This document shows, one piece after another, positions 44,677 to 53,511 of a DNA stretch of 64,000 nt. The position numbers were made by a program, and so were the translations under genes. The DNA is from Herbiconiux moechotypicola (GTDB lineage: Bacteria > Actinomycetota > Actinomycetes > Actinomycetales > Microbacteriaceae): contig NZ_JANLCN010000010.1 in the NCBI RefSeq assembly GCF_024979255.1, positions 96,826 through 160,825 of the forward strand, given 5' to 3'. The first letter of the stretch is position 1. Every line of letters begins with the position of its first letter. The notes beneath the pieces were generated by a model. It was not told the origin of the DNA. It saw only the letters and a list, made by a program, of their open reading frames with translations, and made no database searches.

Positions 44677-46184
44677 CAGAACAGTCCCTTCGGCAGCGGG
44701 ATGGCCTCGAGCAGGCCCGGCTGGGCCACCAGGTTCAGCGCGCGCACCTCGGCAGGAGAGAGCGAAGGCAGGCGCTCGGCGAGTCCGAGGAACCGGTCGA
44801 TCTCCGCGTCCTCGATCACACCGGCGGCGAGGGTGCGCAGCTTCTTCACGTAGTCGGCCCGGGCGAACGGCCGCGCCCCGAGCGGGTGCGCATCCGCCAC
44901 GGCGATCTCGTCGGTGATGGTGGAGCCGTCGCGCAGGATGATCTCCACCCGCCCGCCGAACGCCTTCTCGGCCGGGTCGAGCGAATGGTAGCGGCGGGTC
45001 CACTCCGGGTCTTCGAGGGTGCGCACCCGGTGCCACAGCTCGACGGTGTCGGGCCGGGCGGCGCGCTCGGGCGCGTAGGAGTCGACGTGGTGCCAGGCAC
45101 CGTCTTGCAGCGCCACCGTGAAGATGTACGGGATGGAGTGGTCGAGCGTCTCCCGGCTGGCCGTGGGGTCGTACTTCTGCGGGTCGTTCGCGCCCGAGCC
45201 GATCACGTAGTGCGTGTGGTGGCTGGTGTGGATGGTGATGCTGCCCACGTTGGCCGGGTCGGTGAGCTCCGGATGCGCGTGGTGCAGCCGGCGGGCGAGG
45301 TCGATCCAGGCCTGGGCCTGGTACTCGGCCGAGTGCTCCTTGGTGTAGGTGTCGAGGATGGCGCGCTTGGCCTCGCCCGCGGCGGGGAGCGGCACCGTGT
45401 AGTGCGCATCCTTGCCGTCGAGCAGCCACGCGATCACGCCGTCCTCCCCCTCGTAGATGGGGGTGGGGCTGGTCTGCCCGCGCATCGCCCGGTCGACGGC
45501 CTCGACCGCCATCTTGCCCGCGAACGCGGGGGCGTGCGCCTTCCAGGTGGAGATCTCGCCCTTGCGCGACTGGCGGGTGGCGGTGGTGGTGTGCAACGCC
45601 TGGCCGATGGCCTGGAACACGGTCTCGGTGCCGAGCCCGAGCAGGGTTCCGATGCCGGCCGCCGCGCTCGGGCCGAGGTGGGCGACGTGGTCGATCTTGT
45701 GCTTGTGCAGGCTGATGGCCTTCACCAGGTCGACCTGGATCTCGTAGCCGGTGGCGATGCCCCGCACGAGCGCCACCCCGTCGCAGCCGCGATGCTGCGC
45801 CACGGCGAGGATCGGCGGGATGTTGTCACCCGGGTGCGAGTACTCGGCGGCGAGGAAGGTGTCGTGGTAGTCGAGCTCGCGCACGGCCACCCCGTTCGCC
45901 CAGGCCGCCCACTCGGGGCTGTAGCCTCCGGTCACGCCGAACACGGCGGCACCGGCCTCATAGGGGTGGTCGAGCGCCTGGGCGCGGGCGGCGACACCCG
46001 GGCCCCTCGTGATGCTCGCCACGGCGACGGCCGCGTTGTCGATGACCCGGTTGATGACCATCTCGGTGACCTCGGGGGTGACCTCGACCGGATCGACCGC
46101 CACCTCGGCGATCTTCCACGCCAGCTGCTGCTCCCGCGGCAACTGGTCTTCACTCGGACGGACGCGGACGTCGTGCAGATTCAT
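44676..46184 (-). CDS. prpD: 2-Methylcitrate dehydratase
   Basis: 502-residue MmgE/PrpD family protein, dehydrating 2-methylcitrate to 2-methylaconitate. Recognised by the N-terminal [69 protein letters not shown] and [24 protein letters not shown]. First gene of the methylcitrate operon; the order D-B-C on one strand matches other actinobacteria. No PrpR-type regulator is adjacent. The pathway detoxifies and uses propionyl-CoA. Confidence 0.96.
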   Translation of the reverse strand: MNLHDVRVRPSEDQLPREQQLAWKIAEVAVDPVEVTPEVTEMVINRVIDNAAVAVASITRGPGVAARAQALDHPYEAGAAVFGVTGGYSPEWAAWANGVAVRELDYHDTFLAAEYSHPGDNIPPILAVAQHRGCDGVALVRGIATGYEIQVDLVKAISLHKHKIDHVAHLGPSAAAGIGTLLGLGTETVFQAIGQALHTTTATRQSRKGEISTWKAHAPAFAGKMAVEAVDRAMRGQTSPTPIYEGEDGVIAWLLDGKDAHYTVPLPAAGEAKRAILDTYTKEHSAEYQAQAWIDLARRLHHAHPELTDPANVGSITIHTSHHTHYVIGSGANDPQKYDPTASRETLDHSIPYIFTVALQDGAWHHVDSYAPERAARPDTVELWHRVRTLEDPEWTRRYHSLDPAEKAFGGRVEIILRDGSTITDEIAVADAHPLGARPFARADYVKKLRTLAAGVIEDAEIDRFLGLAERLPSLSPAEVRALNLVAQPGLLEAIPLPKGLF

Positions 46185-46272
46185 CGCGCCGGTGCGCCTT
46201 TCTGTTCACAGCCTGGTGTGGCTCACCTTACGCGACGCGCCAGAGTCGCGGACGGTGTCTTAGGCTCGAAGG

Positions 46273-46584
46273 GTGAGTTTGGACCAGCACCTGCCGCGCG
46301 GGCGCGCGAGTCTCGAGGTGCTGCGCGCCGAGGCCGGAGACGAGCTCGCCACCATCGTGCAGGAGCGACTGCTGGCCGGCGAAGACCCGTGGGACTTCAT
46401 GGAAGAGCTGCCGACCGTCGACGAGCTCGTGGTCTACCTTCTGCGGGCCGACAACATCGCCGCCGACGGGGGCCGTAAGCCCTCGCCCGCCCGCGACTAC
46501 CGGGTGATGCGCCAGATCGCCCTCGAGCATCCGGCCCTCACGCGCACCGTGTGGCGGCTGATCGGCGAGCACACAGCGGCCTGA
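46273..46584 (+). CDS. Conserved small hypothetical protein
   Basis: 103 residues from GTG 46273, divergent from prpD. Helical, charged protein with VLRAEAGDELATIVQERL and DPWDFMEELPTVDELVVYLLRADN. No transmembrane segment or known domain; similar short proteins in this family of bacteria are often left hypothetical. The codon usage is that of a real gene. Function unknown. Confidence 0.68.
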   Translation: MSLDQHLPRGRASLEVLRAEAGDELATIVQERLLAGEDPWDFMEELPTVDELVVYLLRADNIAADGGRKPSPARDYRVMRQIALEHPALTRTVWRLIGEHTAA

Positions 46585-46677
46585 GCAGCACCGCAAAGCT
46601 CCCTGAGTAGGGGTTCCGCCGGACGGCCGAGGAGAGCAGGGTGGTGAACTCCTGATCGCAACCGGAAGGACAAGCAC

Positions 46678-46980
46678 ATGCTCACCCTCACCGAGAACGC
46701 CGGCACCGTCGTGAAGACCCTCGCCGACCGCACGATCGTGAGTCTCGGCGACACCCCCGGAGCCTCTGAAGTGGGGCTCCGCATCTCGACCGCCGAGAAG
46801 GGCGACAGCTTCGACGTGGCCGTCGCGCCGCGACCCGAGCCGACCGACCAAGTCGTCGAGAGCGAGGGGGCCCGGGTGTACCTCGAAGACATCGTGGCCC
46901 CGGTGCTCGACGACACCATCCTCGACGCGAACGTCGACGACCACGGGGCGGTGCACTTCTCGCTCGCCCGCGTGGGCTGA
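46678..46980 (+). CDS. HesB/IscA-like fold protein lacking cluster cysteines
   Basis: 100 residues. The fold pattern LTLTENAGTVVKTLADR...GLRISTAEKGDSFDVAVAPRPEPTDQVVE...VYLEDIVAPVLDDTILDANVD resembles A-type iron-sulfur carriers (HesB/IscA). All three cluster-binding cysteines of that family are absent, so it is unlikely to carry an Fe-S cluster. Strong RBS GGAAGGA before ATG 46678. It is followed by a strong hairpin. Function unknown. Confidence 0.78.
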   Translation: MLTLTENAGTVVKTLADRTIVSLGDTPGASEVGLRISTAEKGDSFDVAVAPRPEPTDQVVESEGARVYLEDIVAPVLDDTILDANVDDHGAVHFSLARVG

Positions 46981-47001
46981 GCGACCGAGACGCGTCATCG
47001 C

Positions 47002-47035
47002 ACGAAGCCGTCGGCCCCGAGGCCGGCGGCTTCGT
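47002..47035. terminator. Bidirectional terminator hairpin
   Basis: A 15-base stem with one mismatch (ACGAAGCCGTCGGCC / GGCCGGCGGCTTCGT) around CCGA sits between two convergent small genes, 22 bases after the HesB-like stop and 5 bases before the end of the opposite gene. Confidence 0.8.
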
Positions 47036-47039
47036 CGCG

Positions 47040-47345
47040 TCAGCGGCCCGGCCCGCGGATGGCGTCGACCAGACGCTGCCAGCGGCTGCGCGGCAGCAGG
47101 GACTCGGCACCACCGGAGGCCGCGCGCTCCTGCACCTGCACGTGCTCACCCAGCAGCACCGTGCTCTCTTCGGGGCGGGCGGCGAGCGCGATGGGGCCGT
47201 CGATCAGCCCCGAATCACCGGCCGCGCTGGCGAGAGTCGGCCGGCCGTCGGCCACCCAGCTGAGGTATTGGGCGTAGGGATCGCCCTCGTCGAGCTTCGC
47301 AGGAGCAGCCGACCGCGCGAGGCCGCGGCGGTATCTCGTCGCCAT
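47040..47345 (-). CDS. Small hypothetical protein
   Basis: 101 residues, ATG 47345 with RBS GGGAGG. Basic N-terminus MATRYRRGLARSAAP, then KLDEGDPYAQYLSWVADGRPTL, and a C-terminal WQRLVDAIRGPGR. Soluble, no recognised domain. Supported by the RBS and by the terminator hairpin that ends next to its stop codon. Function unknown. Confidence 0.6.
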   Translation of the reverse strand: MATRYRRGLARSAAPAKLDEGDPYAQYLSWVADGRPTLASAAGDSGLIDGPIALAARPEESTVLLGEHVQVQERAASGGAESLLPRSRWQRLVDAIRGPGR

Positions 47346-47440
47346 CGCTGCCTCCCCTCATGAGCTGCCGGTCGTCGTGCCACCACCTCTTGTAGCGATT
47401 CTCCCATCCCCTGAGGGACTCGGCACCATTCCTTGCGGGG

Positions 47441-47602
47441 CTAGGCCGAGAGCGGCAGCTCCGCGTAAAGTGTTTCGTCGTCGAAGACAACGACCACTCC
47501 GTCGCCACGGCACTCCGAGCACAGCTCGACGACGTCGTCGAAGAAGGCCTGCATCGGGTCGGCACCCGACCCTTCGCAGCGCTCACAGGATTGCGTGTTC
47601 AT
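47441..47602 (-). CDS. Small zinc-ribbon protein with two CxxCxG motifs
   Basis: 53 residues with CERCEGSG at residues 6-13 and CSECRGDG about 20 residues later. These are paired CxxCxG motifs like half of a DnaJ-type cysteine-rich zinc domain, followed by VVVVFDDETLYAELPL. Such proteins probably bind one zinc ion. Start ATG 47602 (or 47605). Function unknown. Confidence 0.72.
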   Translation of the reverse strand: MNTQSCERCEGSGADPMQAFFDDVVELCSECRGDGVVVVFDDETLYAELPLSA

Positions 47603-47734
47603 CATGCGGCCATTGTGCGCCGCACCACCGACATCGCCGCACACCACGCCGCGCTCCCGGGGTTCTCGCCGCTGTGGCGGTGTGGGGAGTTCTCCCCATC
47701 GCCGTCCGGACGGCATCGGCATAGGCTCGCCGGC

Positions 47735-48013
47735 ATGCGGTCAGAACCACGAGAATCCGACGACGAGCTCCCCTGGGACCTCGATCTGACCGTGGCCCGC
47801 CGCCCCGAGCCCGTGCCCGTTCCCGCTCCGGTGCCCGCCCCCACGCCGAGCACTCCGCGCGCTCCGCACGGTTCCCGCAAGGGCCGGTTCCACCGCCCCG
47901 ACCTCGAGTCCCCCTGGCAGCACTTCACCCGCAACCTCGCCGTGCGCATCCTCGCCGCCGTGCTGCTCGTCGGCGGCACCGCCGCACTGGTCTACGTGGC
48001 CGTCACCCGCTGA
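47735..48013 (+). CDS. Small single-pass membrane protein
   Basis: 92 residues from ATG 47735. N-terminal acidic part, a Pro/Val/Ala repeat (PEPVPVPAPVPAPTPSTPRA), a basic linker, then one C-terminal transmembrane segment (LAVRILAAVLLVGGTAALVYVAV) ending in TR. Tail-anchored topology with the N-terminus inside is likely. No known domain. Confidence 0.7.
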   Translation: MRSEPRESDDELPWDLDLTVARRPEPVPVPAPVPAPTPSTPRAPHGSRKGRFHRPDLESPWQHFTRNLAVRILAAVLLVGGTAALVYVAVTR

Positions 48014-48038
48014 CCCCTCCGGTTTCGCAGAACCGCTT

Positions 48039-48060
48039 GACCTGGAGTGCACTCCAGGTC
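48039..48060. promoter_or_regulatory. MerR-type promoter with 22-base perfect palindrome
   Basis: GACCTGGAGTG followed by its exact reverse complement. TTGACC at 48037-48042 forms the -35 box. A 19-base spacer puts the -10 near CACCAT (48062-48067), the long spacer that MerR proteins activate by distortion. The site lies 15 bases before the regulator start. Confidence 0.82.
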
Positions 48061-48074
48061 GCACCATGGGAGTC

Positions 48075-48494
48075 ATGAGCGAAGTCCCCCTCCCCTCCCT
48101 CGAGGTCGACGTGCCTCCCGAGGGCCTGTCGATCGGCGAGACCGCGCGCGCCACCGGGCTGAGCGTCGACACGCTCCGCTACTACGAACGGGCGGGCCTG
48201 CTACTCGACCCCGCACCCCGCGACGGAGGCGGCCGACGGCGCTACGGCTCCGCCGACCTCGCCTGGATCGCCGGTCTCGTGATGCTGCGGGAGACAGGGA
48301 TGGGCATCGGCGACGTTCGCCGCATGGCCGAACTCAGCCGCACCGCGGGCACCGAGGCGTCGCGCCTCGCCGTGCTAGAGCAGCACCGCGAGCGGGTGCT
48401 CGCCGACCTGGCCCGCACCCGAGCGCACCTGGCCGCGCTCGACGCCAAGATCAGCAGCTACCGCCACGCGGTGGCCGAGAAGGAGAACGCATGA
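48075..48494 (+). CDS. MerR-family transcriptional regulator
   Basis: 139 residues. HTH LSIGETARATGLSVDTLRYYERAGLL with the MerR signature (YYERAGLL), RRRYGSADLAWIAGLVMLRETGMGIGDVRRM, and a C-terminal coiled coil (HRERVLADLARTRAHLAALDAKI). No conserved metal cysteines, so a redox, aldehyde or organic inducer is likely, as in AdhR/NmlR-like regulators. Start at 48075 or 48066; the predicted transcription start falls at about 48074, so the message may be leaderless. Its stop overlaps the aldo/keto reductase start. Confidence 0.9.
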   Translation: MSEVPLPSLEVDVPPEGLSIGETARATGLSVDTLRYYERAGLLLDPAPRDGGGRRRYGSADLAWIAGLVMLRETGMGIGDVRRMAELSRTAGTEASRLAVLEQHRERVLADLARTRAHLAALDAKISSYRHAVAEKENA

Positions 48495-49492
48495 CGACCG
48501 CGCCCACCCGCATCCCGCTCACCTCGCTCGGAGACGACCTCCAGGTCTCCGCCCTCGGCCTCGGCGCCATGGGCATGAGCGCCTTCTACGGTGCCGCCGA
48601 CGAGCGCGAGTCGATCGCCACCCTCCGCCACGCCGTCGACCTCGGCGTGAGCTTCATCGACACGGCCGAGGCCTACGGGCCGTTCGAGAACGAGAAGCTC
48701 ATCGCACGGGCGCTCGGCGACCGTCGCGACGAGGTGGTGCTCGCCACCAAGGCCTCGAGCGAGACCGACGACGACGGCACCGTGCACGGCCGCAACGGCA
48801 CCCCCGCCTACATCCGCCGCGCTGCCGAACGGTCGCTGCGCCACCTCGGCACCGACGTGATCGACCTCTACTACCTGCACCGGGTCGACCCCGCCGTGCC
48901 CATCGAGGAGAGCGTCGGCGCGATGGCCGAGCTCGTGGCCGAGGGCAAGGTGCGGCACATCGGGCTCTCCGAGGCCTCGGCGGCCACCATCCGGCGGGCG
49001 CACGCCGTGCATCCGCTCGCCGCGGTGCAGTCGGAGTTCTCGCTCTTCTCGCGCGACGTGCTGCACAACGGCGAGAAGGCCGCGATGGACGAGCTGGGAA
49101 TCGGGCTCGTCGCCTTCTCGCCCCTCGGCCGCGGCGTGCTCACGGGGCGCATCCGCTCGGTCGACGACCTCGATGCGACGGATGCGCGGCGCGGCCTGCC
49201 GAGGTTCCAGCCGGCCGCGATCGAAGCGAACCTCGCCCTCGTGGCCCGGGTCGAGGAGATCGCCCGCGAGCTCGGTGCCACGCCCGGTCAGGTGTCGCTG
49301 GCCTGGGTGATGGCCGAGGGTGCGGTGCCGATTCCGGGCACCCGGCGCCGCGAGCGCCTCGACGAGAACGCGGCCGCCGCCTCGCTCGCGCTCGACGAGC
49401 CGACGCTCGCCCGTCTCACCGCAGCACTCCCCGAGTCGGAGATCACCGGCACCCGTGACGCACGCACGTCTGCGCCCGGCGCCGACCGCTAG
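48491..49492 (+). CDS. Aldo/keto reductase (AKR13/YakC-like)
   Basis: 333-residue NADPH-dependent oxidoreductase. Catalytic tetrad: Asp and Tyr in FIDTAEAYG, Lys in VLATKASSE, His in YYLHRVDP. LGLGAMGMSAFYG at the start is typical. ATG 48491 overlaps the MerR stop (ATGA), with RBS AGGAG. Controlled with its MerR regulator from the palindromic promoter; a likely role is reduction of reactive carbonyls. Confidence 0.93.
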   Translation: MTTAPTRIPLTSLGDDLQVSALGLGAMGMSAFYGAADERESIATLRHAVDLGVSFIDTAEAYGPFENEKLIARALGDRRDEVVLATKASSETDDDGTVHGRNGTPAYIRRAAERSLRHLGTDVIDLYYLHRVDPAVPIEESVGAMAELVAEGKVRHIGLSEASAATIRRAHAVHPLAAVQSEFSLFSRDVLHNGEKAAMDELGIGLVAFSPLGRGVLTGRIRSVDDLDATDARRGLPRFQPAAIEANLALVARVEEIARELGATPGQVSLAWVMAEGAVPIPGTRRRERLDENAAAASLALDEPTLARLTAALPESEITGTRDARTSAPGADR

Positions 49493-49590
49493 CTCGCCCG
49501 ACACCTGATGATCATCTCGGTCGACCCGAGCGGTCGCAGGGCCGTGGTGGTAGGCAGGTGCGCGACCTGCACAACGGAAGGACGTGGGAC

Positions 49591-49854
49591 ATGGGCATCG
49601 GAACCGGAATCGCACTCTTCGTCATCGGGGCGATCCTCGCCTTCGCGGTGAACGTCGATCTCGGCGGGTTCGTGAACCTCGCGCTGATCGGTTACATCCT
49701 CATGGGCGCCGGGGTCGTGGTGTTCGTCATCAGCCTCGTCTTCACGCTGCAGCGCCGACGCTCGACGTCGACCACGCGGTCGGCGGTCGACCCGGCCAGC
49801 GGTGAGCAGGTCACGCGCAGCACGACCGACACGAGCGGCCCGCCGACGGTCTGA
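49591..49854 (+). CDS. DUF6458 small membrane protein
   Basis: 87 residues from ATG 49591 with RBS GGAAGGACG. Two transmembrane segments (GIGTGIALFVIGAILAF and LIGYILMGAGVVVFVISLVF in outline) and a Thr/Ser-rich cytoplasmic tail containing RRRSTSTTRSAVD. Typical DUF6458 layout. Function unknown; upstream starts at 49558 lack a better RBS. Confidence 0.82.
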   Translation: MGIGTGIALFVIGAILAFAVNVDLGGFVNLALIGYILMGAGVVVFVISLVFTLQRRRSTSTTRSAVDPASGEQVTRSTTDTSGPPTV

Positions 49855-49878
49855 TCCGCCGGCGGTTCGGCCGACTGC

Positions 49879-50229
49879 TCAGGCGGCCGGTTCGAGCATC
49901 ACGGCGAGCAGCGCGGCAGCCCCGCCGATGATGAAGAGCATCACGCCGAGCTGCATGGTACGGGTCTTGTTGCGGTCGGCGACGGCGACGCTCACCTCGA
50001 GGATGGGGCAGCCAGACCACCCGATCAGGCCGATGCTGAGCACCACGATTCCGGAAGCCACCCACCACAGGGTCTGGAGGCCGTTGGAGAGCTCGCTCGG
50101 CCGCCACCCCGACGCGAGCAGCAGTCCCGCCACCACGGCGACCGACCCGACCGCGACGCCGAACCACACCGTGCCCGTGCTCATGATGCGCTGGACGTTG
50201 TTCTCGGGGGTCATCAGTTCGTCGCTCAC
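49879..50229 (-). CDS. Small membrane protein
   Basis: 116 residues with three hydrophobic segments (WFGVAVGSVAVVAGLLLASG, LWWVASGIVVLSIGLIGW, LGVMLFIIGGAAALLAVML). One internal Cys-Pro (SGCPILEV). GTG start at 50229, ATG at 50214 as alternative. No recognised domain. Confidence 0.68.
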   Translation of the reverse strand: MSDELMTPENNVQRIMSTGTVWFGVAVGSVAVVAGLLLASGWRPSELSNGLQTLWWVASGIVVLSIGLIGWSGCPILEVSVAVADRNKTRTMQLGVMLFIIGGAAALLAVMLEPAA

Positions 50230-50275
50230 AGTTTATTGTTACTCCTGGTCAACTACTTAGGCCAATCGGCGACTC

Positions 50276-51118
50276 TCAGTACTCTTCGTGCCGGGCGGGA
50301 TCCTGGTCGTAGGTGCGGCCATCGGGCCGGCCGAGTGCGGTGATCGCGTCGAACTCCTCGTCGTGGAGCGCGAACCCGAACAGGTCGATGTTCTCCTCCT
50401 GCCGCCGGCGCGACGCGGCCTTCGGCAAGGGGATGGCTCCGGACTGCACGACCCACCGCAGCACCACCTGGGCCGGGGTCACGCCGTGCGCCGCCGCCAC
50501 CCCGCCGATGACCGGATCGTCGAGCATCTCGGGCGAGTTCTCCACGGGCCGGCCGAGCGGGCTCCACGCCTCGGTGACGATGCCCTCGCGCTCGTGATAG
50601 GCCCGCTGCTCGGCCTGCGGAAAGTAGGGGTGCATCTCGATCTGGTTCACCTCGGGCACCACCCCGGTCTCGTGGCGCAGCCTCTCCAGGTGTTCGGGGA
50701 GGAAGTTCGACACCCCGATCGCCCGCACGAGACCGCGTTCCCGGGCTTCGATAAGGGCTGACCAGGCCTCCACGTAGAGATCGGCGCTGGGGTTCGGCCA
50801 GTGGATGAGGTACAGATCGAGGTGATCGAGGCCGGTGCGCAGCAGGCTCTCCTCGATCATCGCCGTGGCGAGGTCGTGACGATGGTAGGCACCCGGAAGC
50901 TTCGAGGTGACGATCACCTCGTCACGCGGCACCCCCGAGCGCCGCACGGCCTCGCCCACCGTCGCCTCGTTGTCGTAGCGGGCGGCCGAGTCGAGCAGCC
51001 GGTAGCCCGCATCGAGGGCGCTCACGAGTCCCGCGATGCCGGTCTCGCCGTTCATCCGGTAGGTGCCGAACCCGACGGCGGGGAGGGTGAGTCCGCCGCG
51101 GCTGGTGAATCTGTCCAT
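50276..51118 (-). CDS. Aldo/keto reductase (2,5-diketogluconate reductase-like)
   Basis: 280 residues. Tetrad in LLDSAARYDNE (Asp, Tyr), VTSKLPG (Lys) and LIHWPNP (His); IGVSNFLPEHLERL and EVNQIEMHPYFPQ are hallmarks of AKR5. Start ATG 51118 or 51121, just after AAGGA. The next gene on this strand is the glyoxalase fusion, 37 bases upstream. Probably reduces small carbonyl compounds. Confidence 0.92.
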   Translation of the reverse strand: MDRFTSRGGLTLPAVGFGTYRMNGETGIAGLVSALDAGYRLLDSAARYDNEATVGEAVRRSGVPRDEVIVTSKLPGAYHRHDLATAMIEESLLRTGLDHLDLYLIHWPNPSADLYVEAWSALIEARERGLVRAIGVSNFLPEHLERLRHETGVVPEVNQIEMHPYFPQAEQRAYHEREGIVTEAWSPLGRPVENSPEMLDDPVIGGVAAAHGVTPAQVVLRWVVQSGAIPLPKAASRRRQEENIDLFGFALHDEEFDAITALGRPDGRTYDQDPARHEEY

Positions 51119-51154
51119 CATCGTCCTTCTCTCGTCGTGCACCCGAGACGGCCG

Positions 51155-51817
51155 TTAGGCCGCCCACGGGCTGTCGTCGCGCCACGGCGCGAGATCGACC
51201 TCGTTGCCCTCCGGATCGGCGAGGGTCCACCACTCCGGCGCGTTCACGTCGTTCACCACCCGCCCGCCCGCGGCGAGCGCCGCAGCCAGCCGCTTCTCGA
51301 CGACGTCGCGGGGCACGTAGAGGTCGACGTGGAGGGTGTTGCGCTCGGGCCTGGCGGCGTCGATCTGCTGGATCCAGACGTTGGGCCCGGATGCGCGGGG
51401 GTCGGTGAGATCGGCATCCTCCACCGGGGAGTAGCCGAGCACTGCCTCCCAGAAGGCGCGCACCGCGGGCACGTCGACGGCGTCGATGGCGATCTGGAGA
51501 CTCTGCACGAGCTCGGGCCGGGCGGTCGCGCCGAGCTCGCGCGCGGCTGCCGAGATGTCGCGGGCCAGCGCGAGGTCGCGGTGACTGATGTCGCCCACGT
51601 CGTGACTGATGAGCCGCACGGCCACCCCGGAGTAGCGCAGGTCGACGTCGGGGTGGTGCCCCGCCGCATCCGCGAGGCCCGCGATCGCCGAGACGAGCGC
51701 CGCACCGCGCGCGAAGTCGCCCGCGTCGAACCAGGCGCGGGCCCCGTCGCCGACCACCCGCCAGTCGTCGGTGCCCTCGGCGGCCCTGAAGTCCTTCGGC
51801 GAGATCGCATCGCTCAT
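51155..51817 (-). CDS. Pterin-4a-carbinolamine dehydratase / glyoxalase (VOC) fusion
   Basis: 220 residues in two domains. Residues about 15-95 follow the 4a-hydroxytetrahydrobiopterin dehydratase pattern, with the core HHPDVDLRYSGVAVRLISHD and GDISHRDLALA. Residues 105-215 form one VOC domain (LQIAIDAVDVPAVRAFWEAVLGY, LHVDLYVPRD, VNAPEWWTLADPEGNEVDL). This fusion recurs in actinobacteria. No phenylalanine hydroxylase is nearby. Substrate and role unknown. Confidence 0.85.
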   Translation of the reverse strand: MSDAISPKDFRAAEGTDDWRVVGDGARAWFDAGDFARGAALVSAIAGLADAAGHHPDVDLRYSGVAVRLISHDVGDISHRDLALARDISAAARELGATARPELVQSLQIAIDAVDVPAVRAFWEAVLGYSPVEDADLTDPRASGPNVWIQQIDAARPERNTLHVDLYVPRDVVEKRLAAALAAGGRVVNDVNAPEWWTLADPEGNEVDLAPWRDDSPWAA

Positions 51818-51959
51818 GTCCCAGTTCTACTCCTGGTCGGCGGGGCGACGCACCCCTCAGCTGTGGGCATCCGATGAGGCACTCAGTCGTTCCCTATGAA
51901 GCGCGCCTAGCGTGGGTGACCTCGTCCCCGTCCGCCCGCACCTCAGGCATCGAATCTCC

Positions 51960-52805
51960 GTGACAGCTTCCGTTCCACCCGCTCCGCTCGCACCACCGCC
52001 GTCCCGGCGCGCCTTGCGCGAGGCCGAGAGACAGGCCGGCCGCGAGCGGGTGTCTCGACGGCGGGTGTCGCTCGCACGGCCCCGGATGCGCCCGGTGGTC
52101 GCGTTCTCGTTCGCCACGCTGCTCGTCACGGCGACCTCGCTCTCGGCGGCGGCGCTGCCGGTCACCTCGTCGCCCGCGCCGGCCCAGCTCGCGGCCGAGG
52201 CCCTGCCGCCCCAGGAGCTGCTCACCGCATCCGGACCCAGCGCGTCGGTGCTGCGCGACGGCTACGACGCCACCACCCCCGAAGAGCTCGAGGCCGCCCG
52301 CGCGGCGGAGCGCGCGGCGCTCGCGGCCCAGCGGGCGGCGGCGCTCGGCTTCCGCACGGCGGCCACCTACACGAACGACACGGGCAGCGCGGTGCAGTGG
52401 CCGTTCCCCGTGGGGGTGCCCATCTCGAGCGGGTTCGGCCCGCGGTCGTCGCCCGGTGGCATCGGCAGCACGAACCACAAGGGGCTCGACCTCACGCCGG
52501 GTCAGGGCAAGCCGATCGGCGCGATCGCGGCCGGCGTGGTGAGCACGGTGCAGCGCACCGACGGCGGCGGGCTCGGCGTGTACGTGGTGATCGACCACGT
52601 GATCGACGGACAGAACGTGAGCAGCTGGTATGGGCACATGCTCACCGGGTCGCCCGTGGTGTCGGTGGGGGATGCGGTGCTGCCGGGTCAGCAGATCGGC
52701 TCGGTGGGCAATACGGGCACGTCGACGGGGGCGCATCTGCACCTCGAGGTGCACGTGGAGGGCACTCCGGTCGACCCGTACTCCTGGCTGGTGGCGCGCA
52801 ACTGA
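51960..52805 (+). CDS. M23-family peptidoglycan endopeptidase, secreted
   Basis: 281 residues from GTG 51960 (an upstream GTG at 51912 adds 16 residues). Basic N-terminus, one membrane or signal segment (VVAFSFATLLVTATSLSAAALP), an Ala/Glu-rich helix (EELEAARAAERAALAAQRAA), then an M23 LytM domain: TNHKGLDLTPG (zinc His and Asp), SSWYGHMLTG, and GAHLHLEVHVEG (HxH). All zinc ligands are intact. Cleaves cell-wall cross-links outside the membrane. Confidence 0.92.
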   Translation: MTASVPPAPLAPPPSRRALREAERQAGRERVSRRRVSLARPRMRPVVAFSFATLLVTATSLSAAALPVTSSPAPAQLAAEALPPQELLTASGPSASVLRDGYDATTPEELEAARAAERAALAAQRAAALGFRTAATYTNDTGSAVQWPFPVGVPISSGFGPRSSPGGIGSTNHKGLDLTPGQGKPIGAIAAGVVSTVQRTDGGGLGVYVVIDHVIDGQNVSSWYGHMLTGSPVVSVGDAVLPGQQIGSVGNTGTSTGAHLHLEVHVEGTPVDPYSWLVARN

Positions 52806-52858
52806 CGACAGGCGCGCATCCGGTCGCCGTGCCGCCGATCGGAACGGCTCAGTTCGGC

Positions 52859-53440
52859 TCAGACGAACGCGATGCCGAGCACGCCGAACCAGGCGATGAA
52901 GCCCAGGTAGATGAGCCGCTCGAACACGCCGGGTAGGCGCGAGAACGCGGTGAAGAAACCGAGGATCGACCCGGCCGACCCGATCGCCATCACGATGGCG
53001 GCGACGGTGGAGAAGGTCGCGATCGCCTCGAAGCCCGCGTCGTGGAGGTCGCCGGCGCCGAGGAACGCGCCCGCCGTCACGGTGGCGAACGCGACGATGG
53101 CGAGGATGTTATGCAGCCGACCCGTGCTCGTGCGGGGCTGGTGCGGCGCATCCATGGGGGCGAACGGGATGAGGAACCGGGCCACCGCGAACACCCACAC
53201 CAGCACCGCGCCCACGGTGGGGCTGCCGTGCACCGTGGTGATGAGCAGGCCGCCCCCGATGCCGCCGAGCGTCGCACCCCACGCGGCCGTGGCGTAGCCG
53301 CGCTTGAAGCGGGTGATGCCGTACTGGCTCACGGGGTCGCGCAGCGGGTTGAGGCCCGTGGGGGCGAGGTGGAGCACGACGAGCGCGCCCAGCACGACGG
53401 CCGCGCCCACGATGAGCAATATCGCCGCGACCCCCGTCAT
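52859..53440 (-). CDS. DUF998-family membrane protein
   Basis: 193 residues with about six hydrophobic segments. The N-terminal GLNPLRDPVSQYG after the first helix and RLHNILAIVAFATVTAGAF match DUF998. Start ATG 53440 (GTG 53449 possible). Convergent with the M23 gene. Function unknown. Confidence 0.85.
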   Translation of the reverse strand: MTGVAAILLIVGAAVVLGALVVLHLAPTGLNPLRDPVSQYGITRFKRGYATAAWGATLGGIGGGLLITTVHGSPTVGAVLVWVFAVARFLIPFAPMDAPHQPRTSTGRLHNILAIVAFATVTAGAFLGAGDLHDAGFEAIATFSTVAAIVMAIGSAGSILGFFTAFSRLPGVFERLIYLGFIAWFGVLGIAFV

Positions 53441-53511
53441 GCCCACCACCCTATCGGGTGCGAGCGTGCGTCCCTCTGCCCGCGAGGCCGTCCAGGTGCG
53501 AGAATTCGAGG

